A DNA stretch of 64,000 nt. Origin: an uncultured bacterium. Its GTDB lineage: Bacteria > Fidelibacterota > Marinisomatia > Marinisomatales > Marinisomataceae. Below are positions 54,055 to 63,243 of the stretch, in pieces. The stretch's first letter is position 1. The number at the start of each line of letters is the position of its first letter. The stretch spans positions 299,400-363,399 of the forward strand of contig CALSRE010000001.1 in the NCBI GenBank assembly GCA_943788675.1, given 5' to 3'. A model generated the notes under the pieces. That model saw only the letters and a program-made list of their open reading frames with translations. It was not told the origin of the DNA and ran no database searches. The translations under genes were made by a program, and so were the position numbers.

Positions 54055-55247
54055 TATTTTATGACTTTAATAGCTCTATTGATTTTTTCAACAAGGAAGT
54101 CTACTTCATCGATTGTATTATAAAAGTAAAAACTAGCTCTAGCGCAAGCCGAAATATCCAAGGCTTGCATCAAAGGTTGACAGCAATGGTGTCCAGAACG
54201 AATAGTGATTCCTTCAAAATCAAGAAAATGAGCAAGATCTAATGAATGAACACCTTTAATGTTGAAGCTTAAAATTGGAGTTCTTTCTGCAGCGTTGCCA
54301 TAGATTGATATTCCATTAATAGAATTCATTTTTTCGATAGCATAATCCATCAGTTTATTATCATGATTATTTAAGCAATTCTCTAGGTAGTCTATAGCGG
54401 GAGATAGTGCAATTACCTGCCCAATCATAGGAGTGCCAGGCTCAAATTTGTGGGGTATAGAAGTCCATGTTGAACTCTCCATTGTAACAGTTCTTATTAT
54501 ACCGCCACCGGTTTGATAGGGCTCCATTTTTTCTAAAAGTCTTTCTTTCCCGTATAAAACTCCAACTCCGGTAGGCCCGAGCATTTTATGTCCCGAAAAA
54601 GCGTAAAAATCACACCCAAGTTCTTCAACATTAATTTTCATGTGTGGTATAGCTTGACACCCATCTAGCATAATTTTTGAATCATTTTTATGAGCAAGAT
54701 TAATAAATTCTTTTACTGGATTTATCGTACCAAAAACATTAGATGCATGTGTTATGCTTACCATTTTTACATTTTTATTCAATGCTTTTCTAAACTCTTC
54801 AATACTGATTGTTCCATCATTGGTTGACTTCAAGTATTTAATCTTTGCACCTGTTTTTTTACATATCATTTGCCATGGAATTATATTAGAGTGATGCTCC
54901 ATATCAGTTAGTAAGACTATATCATCTTTTGATAAATTATCATACCCCCATGATTCTGCGATAAGATTAATGCTTTCAGTTGCACTCTTTGTGAACACAA
55001 TTGATTTTTCTGATGCACCAATAAATTTTGCAACCCTTTTTCTGCTATTTTCAAATGCGTTTGTAGCTTTTTCACCAAGCTCATAAACGCTTCTATGAAC
55101 GCTACCTCTATATTTTTCATAATACTCTAATTCGCTCTGAATAACTTGATTCGGAGTTAGGCTTGTTGCCGCACTATCTAAATATATTAGCGGTTTATTT
55201 CTGTTAGTTTGATTTAGGCTGGGAAAATCTATTCGTATTTTATTCAT
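54054..55247 (-). CDS. sufS: Cysteine desulfurase SufS
   Basis: A 397-aa group II PLP-dependent cysteine desulfurase giving sulfur for Fe-S clusters. The PLP lysine is K221 (SGHKMLGPTG). The catalytic cysteine is C355 in RSGHHCCQP, in the short SufS loop. The start is ATG with no clear SD, 6 bases after sufT. SufE of the same operon is the expected sulfur acceptor. Confidence 0.96.
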   Translation of the reverse strand: MNKIRIDFPSLNQTNRNKPLIYLDSAATSLTPNQVIQSELEYYEKYRGSVHRSVYELGEKATNAFENSRKRVAKFIGASEKSIVFTKSATESINLIAESWGYDNLSKDDIVLLTDMEHHSNIIPWQMICKKTGAKIKYLKSTNDGTISIEEFRKALNKNVKMVSITHASNVFGTINPVKEFINLAHKNDSKIMLDGCQAIPHMKINVEELGCDFYAFSGHKMLGPTGVGVLYGKERLLEKMEPYQTGGGIIRTVTMESSTWTSIPHKFEPGTPMIGQVIALSPAIDYLENCLNNHDNKLMDYAIEKMNSINGISIYGNAAERTPILSFNIKGVHSLDLAHFLDFEGITIRSGHHCCQPLMQALDISACARASFYFYNTIDEVDFLVEKINRAIKVIK

Positions 55248-55253
55248 ATAAAT

Positions 55254-55775
55254 TTAATATAAGCCTAGTTGTAATTTTGCCGCGTCACTCATCATATCTT
55301 GATTCCATTGTGGTTCCCAAACAAGTTCAACTTCTACTTCCTTTGCACCACTTAATGAAGATAATTTTTGTTTAACTTCATCTGCTATAACTGGTCCCAT
55401 TCCACACCCAGGTGCGGTTAAGGTCATTTGAATAAGAATCTTTACTCCTTCACTGAGTTCTGAAATTTCACAATTATAAACTAGTCCTAAATCCACAATA
55501 TTTACTGGAATCTCCGGATCATAGCAAGTGTGAAGCACATTCCATACTTCTTCCTCATTTGCAAAATTATTTGAATCAACCTGTCTTTTCTCTTCTCCAA
55601 TTGATTCACCATCAATGCCATTTACTTGATACATGTTTCCTTCAACAATGACAGTATAGTTATCACCAAGCGATTGAGAGATTATTCCCGACATACCTTT
55701 CTTGAGTGTTGTTTTAATTCCATCTGGTACGCTGTGCACTACAACATCTTGGAGGATAGTAAATTCTTTATGCAT
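55254..55775 (-). CDS. sufT: SufT-type Fe-S assembly protein
   Basis: A 173-aa protein with a 60-80-residue N-terminal extension and a C-terminal DUF59/MIP18 domain. The motif DPEIPVNIVDLGLVY and LTAPGCGMGP with the conserved Cys match SufT proteins, which aid maturation of Fe-S enzymes. It overlaps sufE by 8 bases. A second, shorter DUF59 protein is the first gene of this operon. Confidence 0.9.
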   Translation of the reverse strand: MHKEFTILQDVVVHSVPDGIKTTLKKGMSGIISQSLGDNYTVIVEGNMYQVNGIDGESIGEEKRQVDSNNFANEEEVWNVLHTCYDPEIPVNIVDLGLVYNCEISELSEGVKILIQMTLTAPGCGMGPVIADEVKQKLSSLSGAKEVEVELVWEPQWNQDMMSDAAKLQLGLY

Positions 55776-56193
55776 TAGTTAATTCCCTTTTTATATGTTC
55801 TAAAGAGCCTATAAAGCCGTTTTGTCTTTGACTAGAAATTGATGGACCAATGTTTAACCATTCAAATAAACTGTTACAATCATCAAAACTGTCAATAAAA
55901 TTAATAATACTATTTTTTTCTGAATTATTAAATGCAATTTGCAAAATTTTAAGTAAGCCTTTTACGACTGAACTTTCTGAATTTGCTTTAATTAAAACAA
56001 GGTCCTTTTTAAAATTAATTTTAACCCATGTTTGAGAATTGCAGGCATGAATTTTATTTTCTTCAATACACTCAGATTCACTAATTAAATCTAATTTTTT
56101 CCCAAGATCTATAAGATATATCAGCTTATCTTGACCTTCCAAAATAGAGAAACCTTCGCGAATGTTTAAAAGATTATTTTGTATTTTATCCAT
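55768..56193 (-). CDS. sufE: Sulfur acceptor SufE
   Basis: A 141-aa SufE that takes the persulfide from SufS. The acceptor Cys lies in KIHACNSQTW (about residue 50). The fold features are normal: N-terminal helices and the C-terminal SL(F)EWLNIGPSISSQRQNGF end. The start ATG is inside an 8-bp tandem repeat at the sufD end (8-base overlap), so translation is coupled to sufD. Confidence 0.93.
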   Translation of the reverse strand: MDKIQNNLLNIREGFSILEGQDKLIYLIDLGKKLDLISESECIEENKIHACNSQTWVKINFKKDLVLIKANSESSVVKGLLKILQIAFNNSEKNSIINFIDSFDDCNSLFEWLNIGPSISSQRQNGFIGSLEHIKRELTNA

Positions 56194-57370
56194 CTATCCA
56201 TCTATCCAAAGCAATTTCGGATATATCTTGGACCGATGAAAGAGAAAACTCATCAATAACTTCTTTTGCAAATGCTTTAATCAACATTTTTTGAGCACTA
56301 CTTTGATCAATTCCTCTAGCTCTCAAATAGAAAATGCTATTTTCATCTAAAGCTCCAGTGGTCGAACCGTGTCCACAGGATACGTCATCAGCATAGATTT
56401 CTAATTGAGGGTTAGAAAAAGCTGTAGAATTAAGAGAAAGTAGTAAATTTTTATTTGATTGATTTGAATCTGTCTGTTGAGCACCCTCAGCAACAATAAC
56501 TTTCCCATTAAAAACTGCAGAAGATTTGTTGTCTAAAATATTTCTTACATGTTGAAAGCTTGTACAATGTTCAGCATTATGATTAATGAGAATATTATTA
56601 TCTAAATGCTGTTCATCTTTAACTAGATTTAAAATGTTGACCTTCGCATCACTGCCAGTATTGTTAAGATCTATTTCAATAAATTCTTTGCTAAAAATAG
56701 CATCTTTATTCATGGAATCCATATTTATGCACACATCTTTTCTTACTTTATAATAACTGTATGATAGTAAATGACAATCAGATTTGCCTTCTACATATTT
56801 AGCAAAATTTAAATTCGATGCATTATCACAAATAAATTTATTCATTTTTAGATTAAATGAAGGAGCTCCTTCGTTAATATCTTTCTCAATGATAGAAATT
56901 TGTGATCCTTCTTCAAAATGAAATATATTAAAAGATACAATTCGTCTGTCGCTTGTATCATTTTGAAACAAGTTAACAATTTTAATAGGGTCTTCTACAT
57001 TCATTTGCTTTTTAAATTTGATATAATGTCCGCCATCAAATTCAGACATTCCTAGATTAAACATTGCATCATTCATAAACGTATCTGAGAATGTTAAAAT
57101 AGCTTTTTCTTCAATATTTGCAAGCTCATTTATTTCAATATTATCCCTATACCTGAAATTTTTGAAAGTATTTAGGCACAGCTTGCCATTTATAAAAAGC
57201 AGAGTTGTTTCATCAGTTGATATATTTGCGATTGAAATATCTGAAATTTCTTTTTTGCTAAATTTTTTAAAATTTTTACTCGAAGTAAATTTCCAATTTT
57301 CAAGTTTTTTATTGGGATATCCCTGTTTGTGAAAAAACTCTAAACTTGTTTTTTTTAATGTATCTATCAT
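56186..57370 (-). CDS. sufD: Fe-S assembly scaffold SufD
   Basis: A 394-aa SufD, partner of SufB and SufC in the SufBC2D scaffold. The beta-helix core shows VFNGKVIVAEGAQQTDSNQSNKNLLLS and the signature CGHGSTTGALDENSIFYLRARGID. The N-terminal region has diverged. It ends D-R-W-I-D-G within the tandem repeat. It is placed between sufC (1-base gap) and sufE. Confidence 0.94.
   Translation of the reverse strand: MIDTLKKTSLEFFHKQGYPNKKLENWKFTSSKNFKKFSKKEISDISIANISTDETTLLFINGKLCLNTFKNFRYRDNIEINELANIEEKAILTFSDTFMNDAMFNLGMSEFDGGHYIKFKKQMNVEDPIKIVNLFQNDTSDRRIVSFNIFHFEEGSQISIIEKDINEGAPSFNLKMNKFICDNASNLNFAKYVEGKSDCHLLSYSYYKVRKDVCINMDSMNKDAIFSKEFIEIDLNNTGSDAKVNILNLVKDEQHLDNNILINHNAEHCTSFQHVRNILDNKSSAVFNGKVIVAEGAQQTDSNQSNKNLLLSLNSTAFSNPQLEIYADDVSCGHGSTTGALDENSIFYLRARGIDQSSAQKMLIKAFAKEVIDEFSLSSVQDISEIALDRWIDG
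56187..56208 (-). repeat. 8-bp tandem repeat across the sufD/sufE junction
   Basis: TATCCATC is repeated 2.75 times (56187-56208; GATGGATA on the coding strand). It encodes the last SufD residues, the SufD stop and the SufE ATG. A gain or loss of one unit would shift frame by two bases and alter the SufD end or the coupling to SufE. Seen directly; variability is not shown. Confidence 0.75.
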
Positions 57371-57371
57371 C

Positions 57372-58112
57372 TTACTTTTCTAACCAAGAGTAACCATCTT
57401 TTTCAACTTTCTCTACAAGTGACATGTCACCTGTTTTAACTATTTGACCATCGATCATTAGATGGACCACATCTGGCTTAATGTAATCCAGCAATCTTTG
57501 ATAGTGTGTAATGATTAGTACCGAATTATTTTCATTTTTGAACTTGTTAACTCCCTTAGCAACTGTTCGTAAAGCATCAACATCCAATCCAGAATCAGTT
57601 TCATCTAAAACGGCTAATTTTGGGTCAATAGTTAGCAGTTGTAAAATTTCACTTTTTTTCTTTTCTCCTCCAGAGAAACCATCATTAATTGATCTCTTTA
57701 AAAAAGAATCATCAAGGCCAAGTTCGGATAAAATAGCTTTTGCTTTATTTAAAAATTCTAGCGCATCCATCTCTTCTTTTCCTTGATATTTTCTGTGTGC
57801 ATTTAATGCAGATCTAAGGAAATAAGCCATGCTAACACCAGGAATAGCAACTGGGTATTGAAAGCAAAGAAAAATACCTTCAAGTGCGCGATTCTCAATG
57901 CTCATTTCTGTAATATCAGTATCTTCCATTGTAATATTACCACCATCAACTTCATAGGTTTCATTTCCAGCAATTACATTTGCTAGTGTACTTTTTCCAG
58001 ATCCATTTCTGCCCATAATTACATGAACTTCTCCAGCTGGTATATCCAAATTAATACCTTTTAATATATCTTTATCATCAATAGATGCTTTTAAATTTTC
58101 AATTTTAATCAT
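57372..58112 (-). CDS. sufC: Fe-S assembly ATPase SufC
   Basis: A 246-aa soluble ABC-type ATPase that drives the SufBCD scaffold. Walker A is GRNGSGKST (residues 34-42), the ABC signature is FSGGEKKKSEI, Walker B is LAVLDETDSGLD, and there is an H-loop ITHYQRLLDYI. There is no membrane segment, as expected. It lies 3 bases after sufB. Confidence 0.98.
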   Translation of the reverse strand: MIKIENLKASIDDKDILKGINLDIPAGEVHVIMGRNGSGKSTLANVIAGNETYEVDGGNITMEDTDITEMSIENRALEGIFLCFQYPVAIPGVSMAYFLRSALNAHRKYQGKEEMDALEFLNKAKAILSELGLDDSFLKRSINDGFSGGEKKKSEILQLLTIDPKLAVLDETDSGLDVDALRTVAKGVNKFKNENNSVLIITHYQRLLDYIKPDVVHLMIDGQIVKTGDMSLVEKVEKDGYSWLEK

Positions 58113-58115
58113 TTT

Positions 58116-59561
58116 TTATCCTACGCTATTTTCTAATGTTACTTCAATTAATTGTTTTGCTTCTACAGCAAATTCCATTGGAAGTTCTTCAAAAACTTCT
58201 TTACAAAAACCATTTACAATCATGGAAACAGCATCATCTAGCTTGATTCCTCTTTGATTACAATAAAATAATTGATCTTCACCAATGCTAGAGGTTGTGG
58301 CCTCATGTTCCATTTTTGCTGATGGATTATTTACGTCAATATATGGGAATGTATGTGCACCGCATTTGTCACCAATTAAAATAGAGTCACATTGGGAAAA
58401 ATTTTGAGCATTTTCTGCATTTTTTAGAATTTTTACACCACCTCTATATGTATTTTGACCTTCTCCTGCCGAGATTCCTTTAGTGATAATAGTACTTTTA
58501 GTATTTTTTCCGATATGAATCATCTTAGTTCCGGTGTCAGCTTGCTGTTTATTTTTTGTAACAGCAACTGAATAAAATTCCCCTACACTATTATCACCTT
58601 GCATAATTACACTAGGATATTTCCATGTAACAGCAGAACCAGTTTCTACCTGAGTCCAAGAGATTTTGGAATTATCACCTAAACATATCCCACGTTTAGT
58701 AACAAAGTTATAAATACCGCCTTTACCTTCCTTATCTCCTGAATACCAATTTTGAATAGTTGAATATTTAATTGTCGAATCTTTGTGAGCCACCAGCTCT
58801 ACACATGCAGCATGTAATTGATTTTCATCGCGCATAGGAGCTGTGCATCCCTCAAGATAGCTAACATGACTTCCCTCGTCTGCAACAATCAATGTTCTTT
58901 CAAATTGTCCGGTGTTAGTTGCATTTATTCTGAAATATGTAGATAATTCCATTGGGCATTTTACGCCTTTTGGTATGTAGACAAATGAACCGTCACTGAA
59001 AACTGCAGAGTTTAATGCTGCAAAGTAATTATCAGTTGCTGGAATTACTGAACCAAGATATTTTTTAACTAGCTCTGGATGATCTTGAACTGCTTCAGAA
59101 AAGGAACAAAAAATAATTCCATGTTTTGAAAGTTCTTTTTTAAATGTAGTAGCAATAGAAACACTGTCAAATACTGCATCAACAGCTACTCCTTGCATTC
59201 TCTTCTGTTCGTTAAGTGAAATACCTAATTTATTATAAGTTTCAATTATTTCAGGATCTACATCATCTAGGCTATCATTTTTTATTTGTTTAGGTGCAGC
59301 GTAATAGCTTAGTGCTTGGTAGTCAATCGGTTCATATTTTATTTTGGCCCACGTAGGCTCAGACATGTTTTTCCAATTGTCAAAAGCTTTTAGCCTCCAA
59401 TCAAGTAACCATTGAGGTTCTTTCTTAATTTTTGATAACTTTTTAATCACGTCTTCATTCAGACCTGGTTCAAATTTTGTTTCTTCTATATCAGTTGAAA
59501 ATCCATATTTATACTCCTGATCTAGAGTTTTATCGATTACCTGTTGATTTTTATCTACCAT
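58116..59561 (-). CDS. sufB: Fe-S assembly scaffold SufB
   Basis: A 481-aa SufB, the scaffold on which the cluster is built. It shows the N-terminal [34 protein letters not shown] with the conserved Cys, and the C-terminal [19 protein letters not shown] containing the Cys/Glu region used for cluster assembly. Length is normal. It overlaps sufA by 1 base. Confidence 0.98.
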   Translation of the reverse strand: MVDKNQQVIDKTLDQEYKYGFSTDIEETKFEPGLNEDVIKKLSKIKKEPQWLLDWRLKAFDNWKNMSEPTWAKIKYEPIDYQALSYYAAPKQIKNDSLDDVDPEIIETYNKLGISLNEQKRMQGVAVDAVFDSVSIATTFKKELSKHGIIFCSFSEAVQDHPELVKKYLGSVIPATDNYFAALNSAVFSDGSFVYIPKGVKCPMELSTYFRINATNTGQFERTLIVADEGSHVSYLEGCTAPMRDENQLHAACVELVAHKDSTIKYSTIQNWYSGDKEGKGGIYNFVTKRGICLGDNSKISWTQVETGSAVTWKYPSVIMQGDNSVGEFYSVAVTKNKQQADTGTKMIHIGKNTKSTIITKGISAGEGQNTYRGGVKILKNAENAQNFSQCDSILIGDKCGAHTFPYIDVNNPSAKMEHEATTSSIGEDQLFYCNQRGIKLDDAVSMIVNGFCKEVFEELPMEFAVEAKQLIEVTLENSVG

Positions 59562-59908
59562 TATGCTGAAAAGCTAATACCACAACCACATGTTCTTGTT
59601 GCGTTGGGGTTATTAACTTTGAATCCTCCGTTAAGTAAGTCTGTTGAAAAATCTATTTCGCATCCTCTAACATAGATCCAACTTTTTACATCGCAAAAAA
59701 TTGTAATCCCATGACTTTTGAATACTTTATCAAATTCTTTTTGCTCATCTTCGAATGTTATCTTATAAGACATACCTGAACATCCTCCAGTATCAATAGT
59801 TACTCGAATACCTTTAGAACCTGCTTCTTCATTCGCAATAATATTTTTTAATCGCGATGCAGCGTTTTGAGTAATTTCAATTTTTTGATTTTTTAATGCT
59901 TCATCCAT
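59561..59908 (-). CDS. sufA: A-type Fe-S carrier (SufA/IscA family)
   Basis: A 115-aa HesB/IscA-fold carrier. The three conserved cysteines are in GGCSGMSY and the C-terminal CGCGISF. It receives clusters from SufBCD and passes them to apoproteins. Naming as sufA follows the operon; IscA or ErpA would look similar. It overlaps its neighbours by one base on each side. Confidence 0.95.
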   Translation of the reverse strand: MDEALKNQKIEITQNAASRLKNIIANEEAGSKGIRVTIDTGGCSGMSYKITFEDEQKEFDKVFKSHGITIFCDVKSWIYVRGCEIDFSTDLLNGGFKVNNPNATRTCGCGISFSA

Positions 59909-60219
59909 TATAAACCTAATTTAATTTTACCTTCCTCTGTCATCATTTTTGGATTCCAAGGCGGATCAAATGTTAATTCGACATTAACGCTTGAAATCGA
60001 TTTAATTGAAGCCATCTTGTTTTTAATATCTTCAATCATATATTGCCCCATTGTACACCCTGGTGTTGTAAGTGACATAATGATATCTACAGCAAATTTC
60101 TTGTCCTGCTCATTGATTTTTAAATCATAAATTAGTCCTAAATTCCAAAGGTCAATTGGCAGTTCTGGGTCGTTGCATTGTTTAAGTATATCAATAACGT
60201 TATTTTTAATATTTTCCAT
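59908..60219 (-). CDS. DUF59/MIP18-family Fe-S assembly factor
   Basis: A 103-aa single DUF59 domain: DPELPIDLWNLGLIYDL, LTTPGCTMGQYM with the conserved Cys, and FDPPWNPKMMTEEGKIKLGL. Such proteins help load clusters into targets. It is the promoter-proximal gene of the SUF operon. It has the same C-terminal pattern as the SufT at the other end, so the operon has two related factors. Confidence 0.92.
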   Translation of the reverse strand: MENIKNNVIDILKQCNDPELPIDLWNLGLIYDLKINEQDKKFAVDIIMSLTTPGCTMGQYMIEDIKNKMASIKSISSVNVELTFDPPWNPKMMTEEGKIKLGL

Positions 60220-60321
60220 AAGCGATTGGCAATTTAAATAACAGAAAATTTATGTCCTATAATTATTGGATATTTATTACAAAAAGCTCTGTGAAAATTA
60301 AGCAGAAAAAAAATACTGTAG

Positions 60322-60350
60322 TTTTTAATTCTCATACTCGTTGCTAAGTT
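60322..60350 (+). promoter_or_regulatory. Candidate korAB promoter in the suf/kor gap
   Basis: TAAGTT (60345-60350) has the same sequence as the -10 candidates before topA and the TonB receptor. TTTTTA (60322-60327) lies 17 bases upstream as a weak -35. Transcription would start near 60357, giving a leader of about 33 nt with a GGAG SD before korA. The 170-base divergent gap must also hold the SUF promoter, which I could not place firmly. Confidence 0.25.
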
Positions 60351-60389
60351 AAATTCCGTAATGTAAATTGTTTCTCATTTGGAGAAAAA

Positions 60390-62237
60390 ATGACAAAAAG
60401 TGTAAGTAATAAAACAATAGATAATGTTACTATTCGTTTCGCAGGTGACTCTGGAGATGGTATGCAGCTTAGTGGTGGCAGATTTACACAAACATCTGCT
60501 GTTGTTGGTAATGACTTAAGTACTTTGCCTGATTTTCCTGCAGAAATTCGTGCTCCCGCTGGTTCATTAGCAGGCGTTAGTTCATACCAAATTCATTTTA
60601 GCTCTCAAGAAATTCATACTCCTGGAGAAAGGCCTGATGTTTTAGTGGCAATGAATCCTGCGGCTCTTAAAGTGCATTTAAAAGATTTGATACCAGGCGG
60701 TACTTTGATTGTTAATAAAAATGCTTTTACTAAAAAAAATCTTTCATTAGCAGGATATGATAGTGATCCAACTGAAGATGATTCGTTAGTAGATTACTAC
60801 GCTACACATTTTATTGAAATGGGCAAGCTTGTTACTCTTGCTTGTGAGGATATTGATATTCCATCTAAGATGGTTGACCGCACAAAAAATCTTTGTGCAT
60901 TGGGTGTACTGTTTTGGATGTATGATAGACCATTAGAGCCAACAATTGATTGGCTAAATCAAAAATTTAAATCTAAGCCAGATATTATTGAAGCTAACGT
61001 AAGAGCTTTAAACGCAGGGTATAACTATGGCGATACTGCAGAAATTTTTACAACAAAGTATATTGTTGAAAAAGCTAAACTTCCTGCAGGTAAATATAGA
61101 AATATGAATGGTACTTTAGCTTCATGTTTAGGAATCTTGACTGCAGCAGAAAAAAGCAATCTTGATATTACTTTTGCCGGATACCCAATTACACCAGCAA
61201 GTAATATTTTACATACATTATCCAATTGGAAAAAGTTTGGAATCAAAACTTATCAAGCAGAAGATGAAATTGCAGGAATAGGTGCTGCTTTAGGAGCATC
61301 TTATGGTGGTTCATTAGGAATCACTGCTTCTTCAGGACCTGGAATTGCTCTAAAGACAGAATTTATGGGATTGGCAATTATGACTGAACTCCCTCTTGTA
61401 ATAATTAATGTCCAAAGAGGGGGACCAAGTACAGGATTGCCAACAAAAACTGAACAGTCAGATTTATTTCAAGCAGTTTATGGAAGGAATGGAGAGGCTC
61501 CAATTCCAGTTCTCGCTCCAACAACTCCCGGAGATTGTTATCATGCGGCATATGAAGCCTGTAGAATTGCTGTTAAATATATGACGCCAGTTATGGTTTT
61601 ATCTGATGGATATTTAGTAAACGGCTCTGAGCCTTGGTTAATTCCAAATCCAGATGACTTACAATCATTCAATGTTGACTTTGCAAAAGAAGAAGATGCG
61701 GAAGATTTTTTACCTTATAAAAGAAATCCAGAAACTTTAGCTAGAAGTTGGGCAATACCTGGAACAAAAGGACTTGAGCATCGAATTGGTGGTCTTGAAA
61801 AACAAGACATTACAGGAAATGTTAATTATGATTCAGATAATCATCAAAAGATGGTTGAAATAAGAGATCAAAAAGTAGCAAATATAGCTAATGAGATTCC
61901 ACCAACTGAGATATTTGGTGAAAGCAAGGGAGATGTATTAATCTTAAGCTGGGGAAGTGGACATGGTGCGAGCAGAGCAGCTACCGAGTCACTTCTTTCT
62001 GAAAATATTAAAGTTGGACATGCTTCTATAAAATGGATATCTCCTCTTCCTGGTGATTTAGGTACTATTTTGAAAAACTATAAGAAAGTTTTAATACCAG
62101 AAGTTAATACTGGTCAATTTAGGCAAATTATTAGAGCAGAATATTTAGTAGATGCTATTGGTCTTAATGAAGTTCAAGGAAAACCGTTAGGAGCTTCAAA
62201 AATTGTTGAAAAAGTAAAGGATTTGATGGATGGCTGA
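60390..62237 (+). CDS. korA: 2-oxoacid:ferredoxin oxidoreductase alpha (gamma-alpha fusion)
   Basis: A 615-aa fused gamma-alpha subunit. The N-terminal gamma domain begins with RFAGDSGDGMQLSGGRF and runs to about residue 190. The alpha part has ITFAGYPITPASNILHTLS, YQAEDEIAGIGAALGASYGG, TSSGPGIAL and NVQRGGPSTGLPTKTEQSDL. With KorB it oxidises a 2-oxoacid to acyl-CoA with reduction of ferredoxin. 2-oxoglutarate is most likely from the two-subunit design and TCA neighbours; pyruvate or branched acids are possible. It overlaps korB by 8 bases. Confidence 0.92.
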   Translation: MTKSVSNKTIDNVTIRFAGDSGDGMQLSGGRFTQTSAVVGNDLSTLPDFPAEIRAPAGSLAGVSSYQIHFSSQEIHTPGERPDVLVAMNPAALKVHLKDLIPGGTLIVNKNAFTKKNLSLAGYDSDPTEDDSLVDYYATHFIEMGKLVTLACEDIDIPSKMVDRTKNLCALGVLFWMYDRPLEPTIDWLNQKFKSKPDIIEANVRALNAGYNYGDTAEIFTTKYIVEKAKLPAGKYRNMNGTLASCLGILTAAEKSNLDITFAGYPITPASNILHTLSNWKKFGIKTYQAEDEIAGIGAALGASYGGSLGITASSGPGIALKTEFMGLAIMTELPLVIINVQRGGPSTGLPTKTEQSDLFQAVYGRNGEAPIPVLAPTTPGDCYHAAYEACRIAVKYMTPVMVLSDGYLVNGSEPWLIPNPDDLQSFNVDFAKEEDAEDFLPYKRNPETLARSWAIPGTKGLEHRIGGLEKQDITGNVNYDSDNHQKMVEIRDQKVANIANEIPPTEIFGESKGDVLILSWGSGHGASRAATESLLSENIKVGHASIKWISPLPGDLGTILKNYKKVLIPEVNTGQFRQIIRAEYLVDAIGLNEVQGKPLGASKIVEKVKDLMDG

Positions 62238-63243
62238 TAAACCTGTCTTAAAAAAGAAAGACTTTGAGTCTGATCAAGCAGTAAGATGGTGTCCAGGTTG
62301 TGGAGACTATGCTATTCTTGCACAAACACAAAAAGTATTTCCTGAGATTATTACAGATAAAGAAAAAGTAGTATTTGTATCAGGTATTGGTTGTTCAAGT
62401 AGATTTCCATATTATATGAACACATATGGATTTCACACTATTCACGGAAGAGCTCCAACAGTTGCAAGTGGATTAAAGATTGCAAATCCTGACCTTTCTG
62501 TCTGGTTAGTTACAGGAGATGGAGACGGTTTTTCTATTGGTGGAAACCACATGATTCATCTTTTGCGTAGAAACATTAATCTTAATGTTATGCTATTCAA
62601 TAATAGAATTTATGGATTAACTAAAGGTCAATATTCTCCTACTTCAGAGCAAGGAAAGGTAACATATTCAACTCCAATGGGTTCGTTGGACTATCCATTT
62701 AATCCAACAAAATTAGCATTAGGAGCAAAAGGAGCTTTTGTTGCCAAAACAATTGATAGAGATTTAAAGCATTTGCAAAGCATGATTAAAAGAGCAAATG
62801 ACCATAGAGGTACATCATTTATTGAGATTTATCAAAATTGTAATATTTTTAACGATGGCGCATTTTCTGAATTAACTGATAAAGATATAAAATCAGATAG
62901 AGTTGTAAAAGTTGAGCATGGAGAGCCAATGATTTTTGGCGCTGAAAATAATAAAGGGATTTATTTGGATGGAACAACACCAAAAGTAGTAACTGTTGGT
63001 GAAGAATTTTCAATAGATGATATCTTAGTTCACGACGAAACGGATGCATTTATTGGAGATATGCTTTCTAACTTTACTGCAAGTGATACTTTCCCGGAAC
63101 CTTTAGGTGTATTATATTGTGTAGAAAGACCAACTTATGACGATTTAATGGTAGATCAGATGAACGAAGCAAATAAAAATACAAAAGGCCCTAAAAGTGT
63201 TAACGATTTACTTAATGCTGGAGATACCTGGGAGGTAAAATAA
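62230..63243 (+). CDS. korB: 2-oxoacid:ferredoxin oxidoreductase beta (TPP subunit)
   Basis: A 337-aa TPP- and 4Fe-4S-binding subunit. C22 and C25 in CPGCGDYA, a third Cys in GIGCSSR and a later Cys (QNCNIF) would hold the cluster. The TPP/Mg motif is TGDGDGFSIGGNH (about residue 97) with NNRIYGLTKGQYSPTS. It overlaps korA by 8 bases and shares TAATG with fumC. No ferredoxin gene is adjacent. Confidence 0.93.
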   Translation: MADKPVLKKKDFESDQAVRWCPGCGDYAILAQTQKVFPEIITDKEKVVFVSGIGCSSRFPYYMNTYGFHTIHGRAPTVASGLKIANPDLSVWLVTGDGDGFSIGGNHMIHLLRRNINLNVMLFNNRIYGLTKGQYSPTSEQGKVTYSTPMGSLDYPFNPTKLALGAKGAFVAKTIDRDLKHLQSMIKRANDHRGTSFIEIYQNCNIFNDGAFSELTDKDIKSDRVVKVEHGEPMIFGAENNKGIYLDGTTPKVVTVGEEFSIDDILVHDETDAFIGDMLSNFTASDTFPEPLGVLYCVERPTYDDLMVDQMNEANKNTKGPKSVNDLLNAGDTWEVK

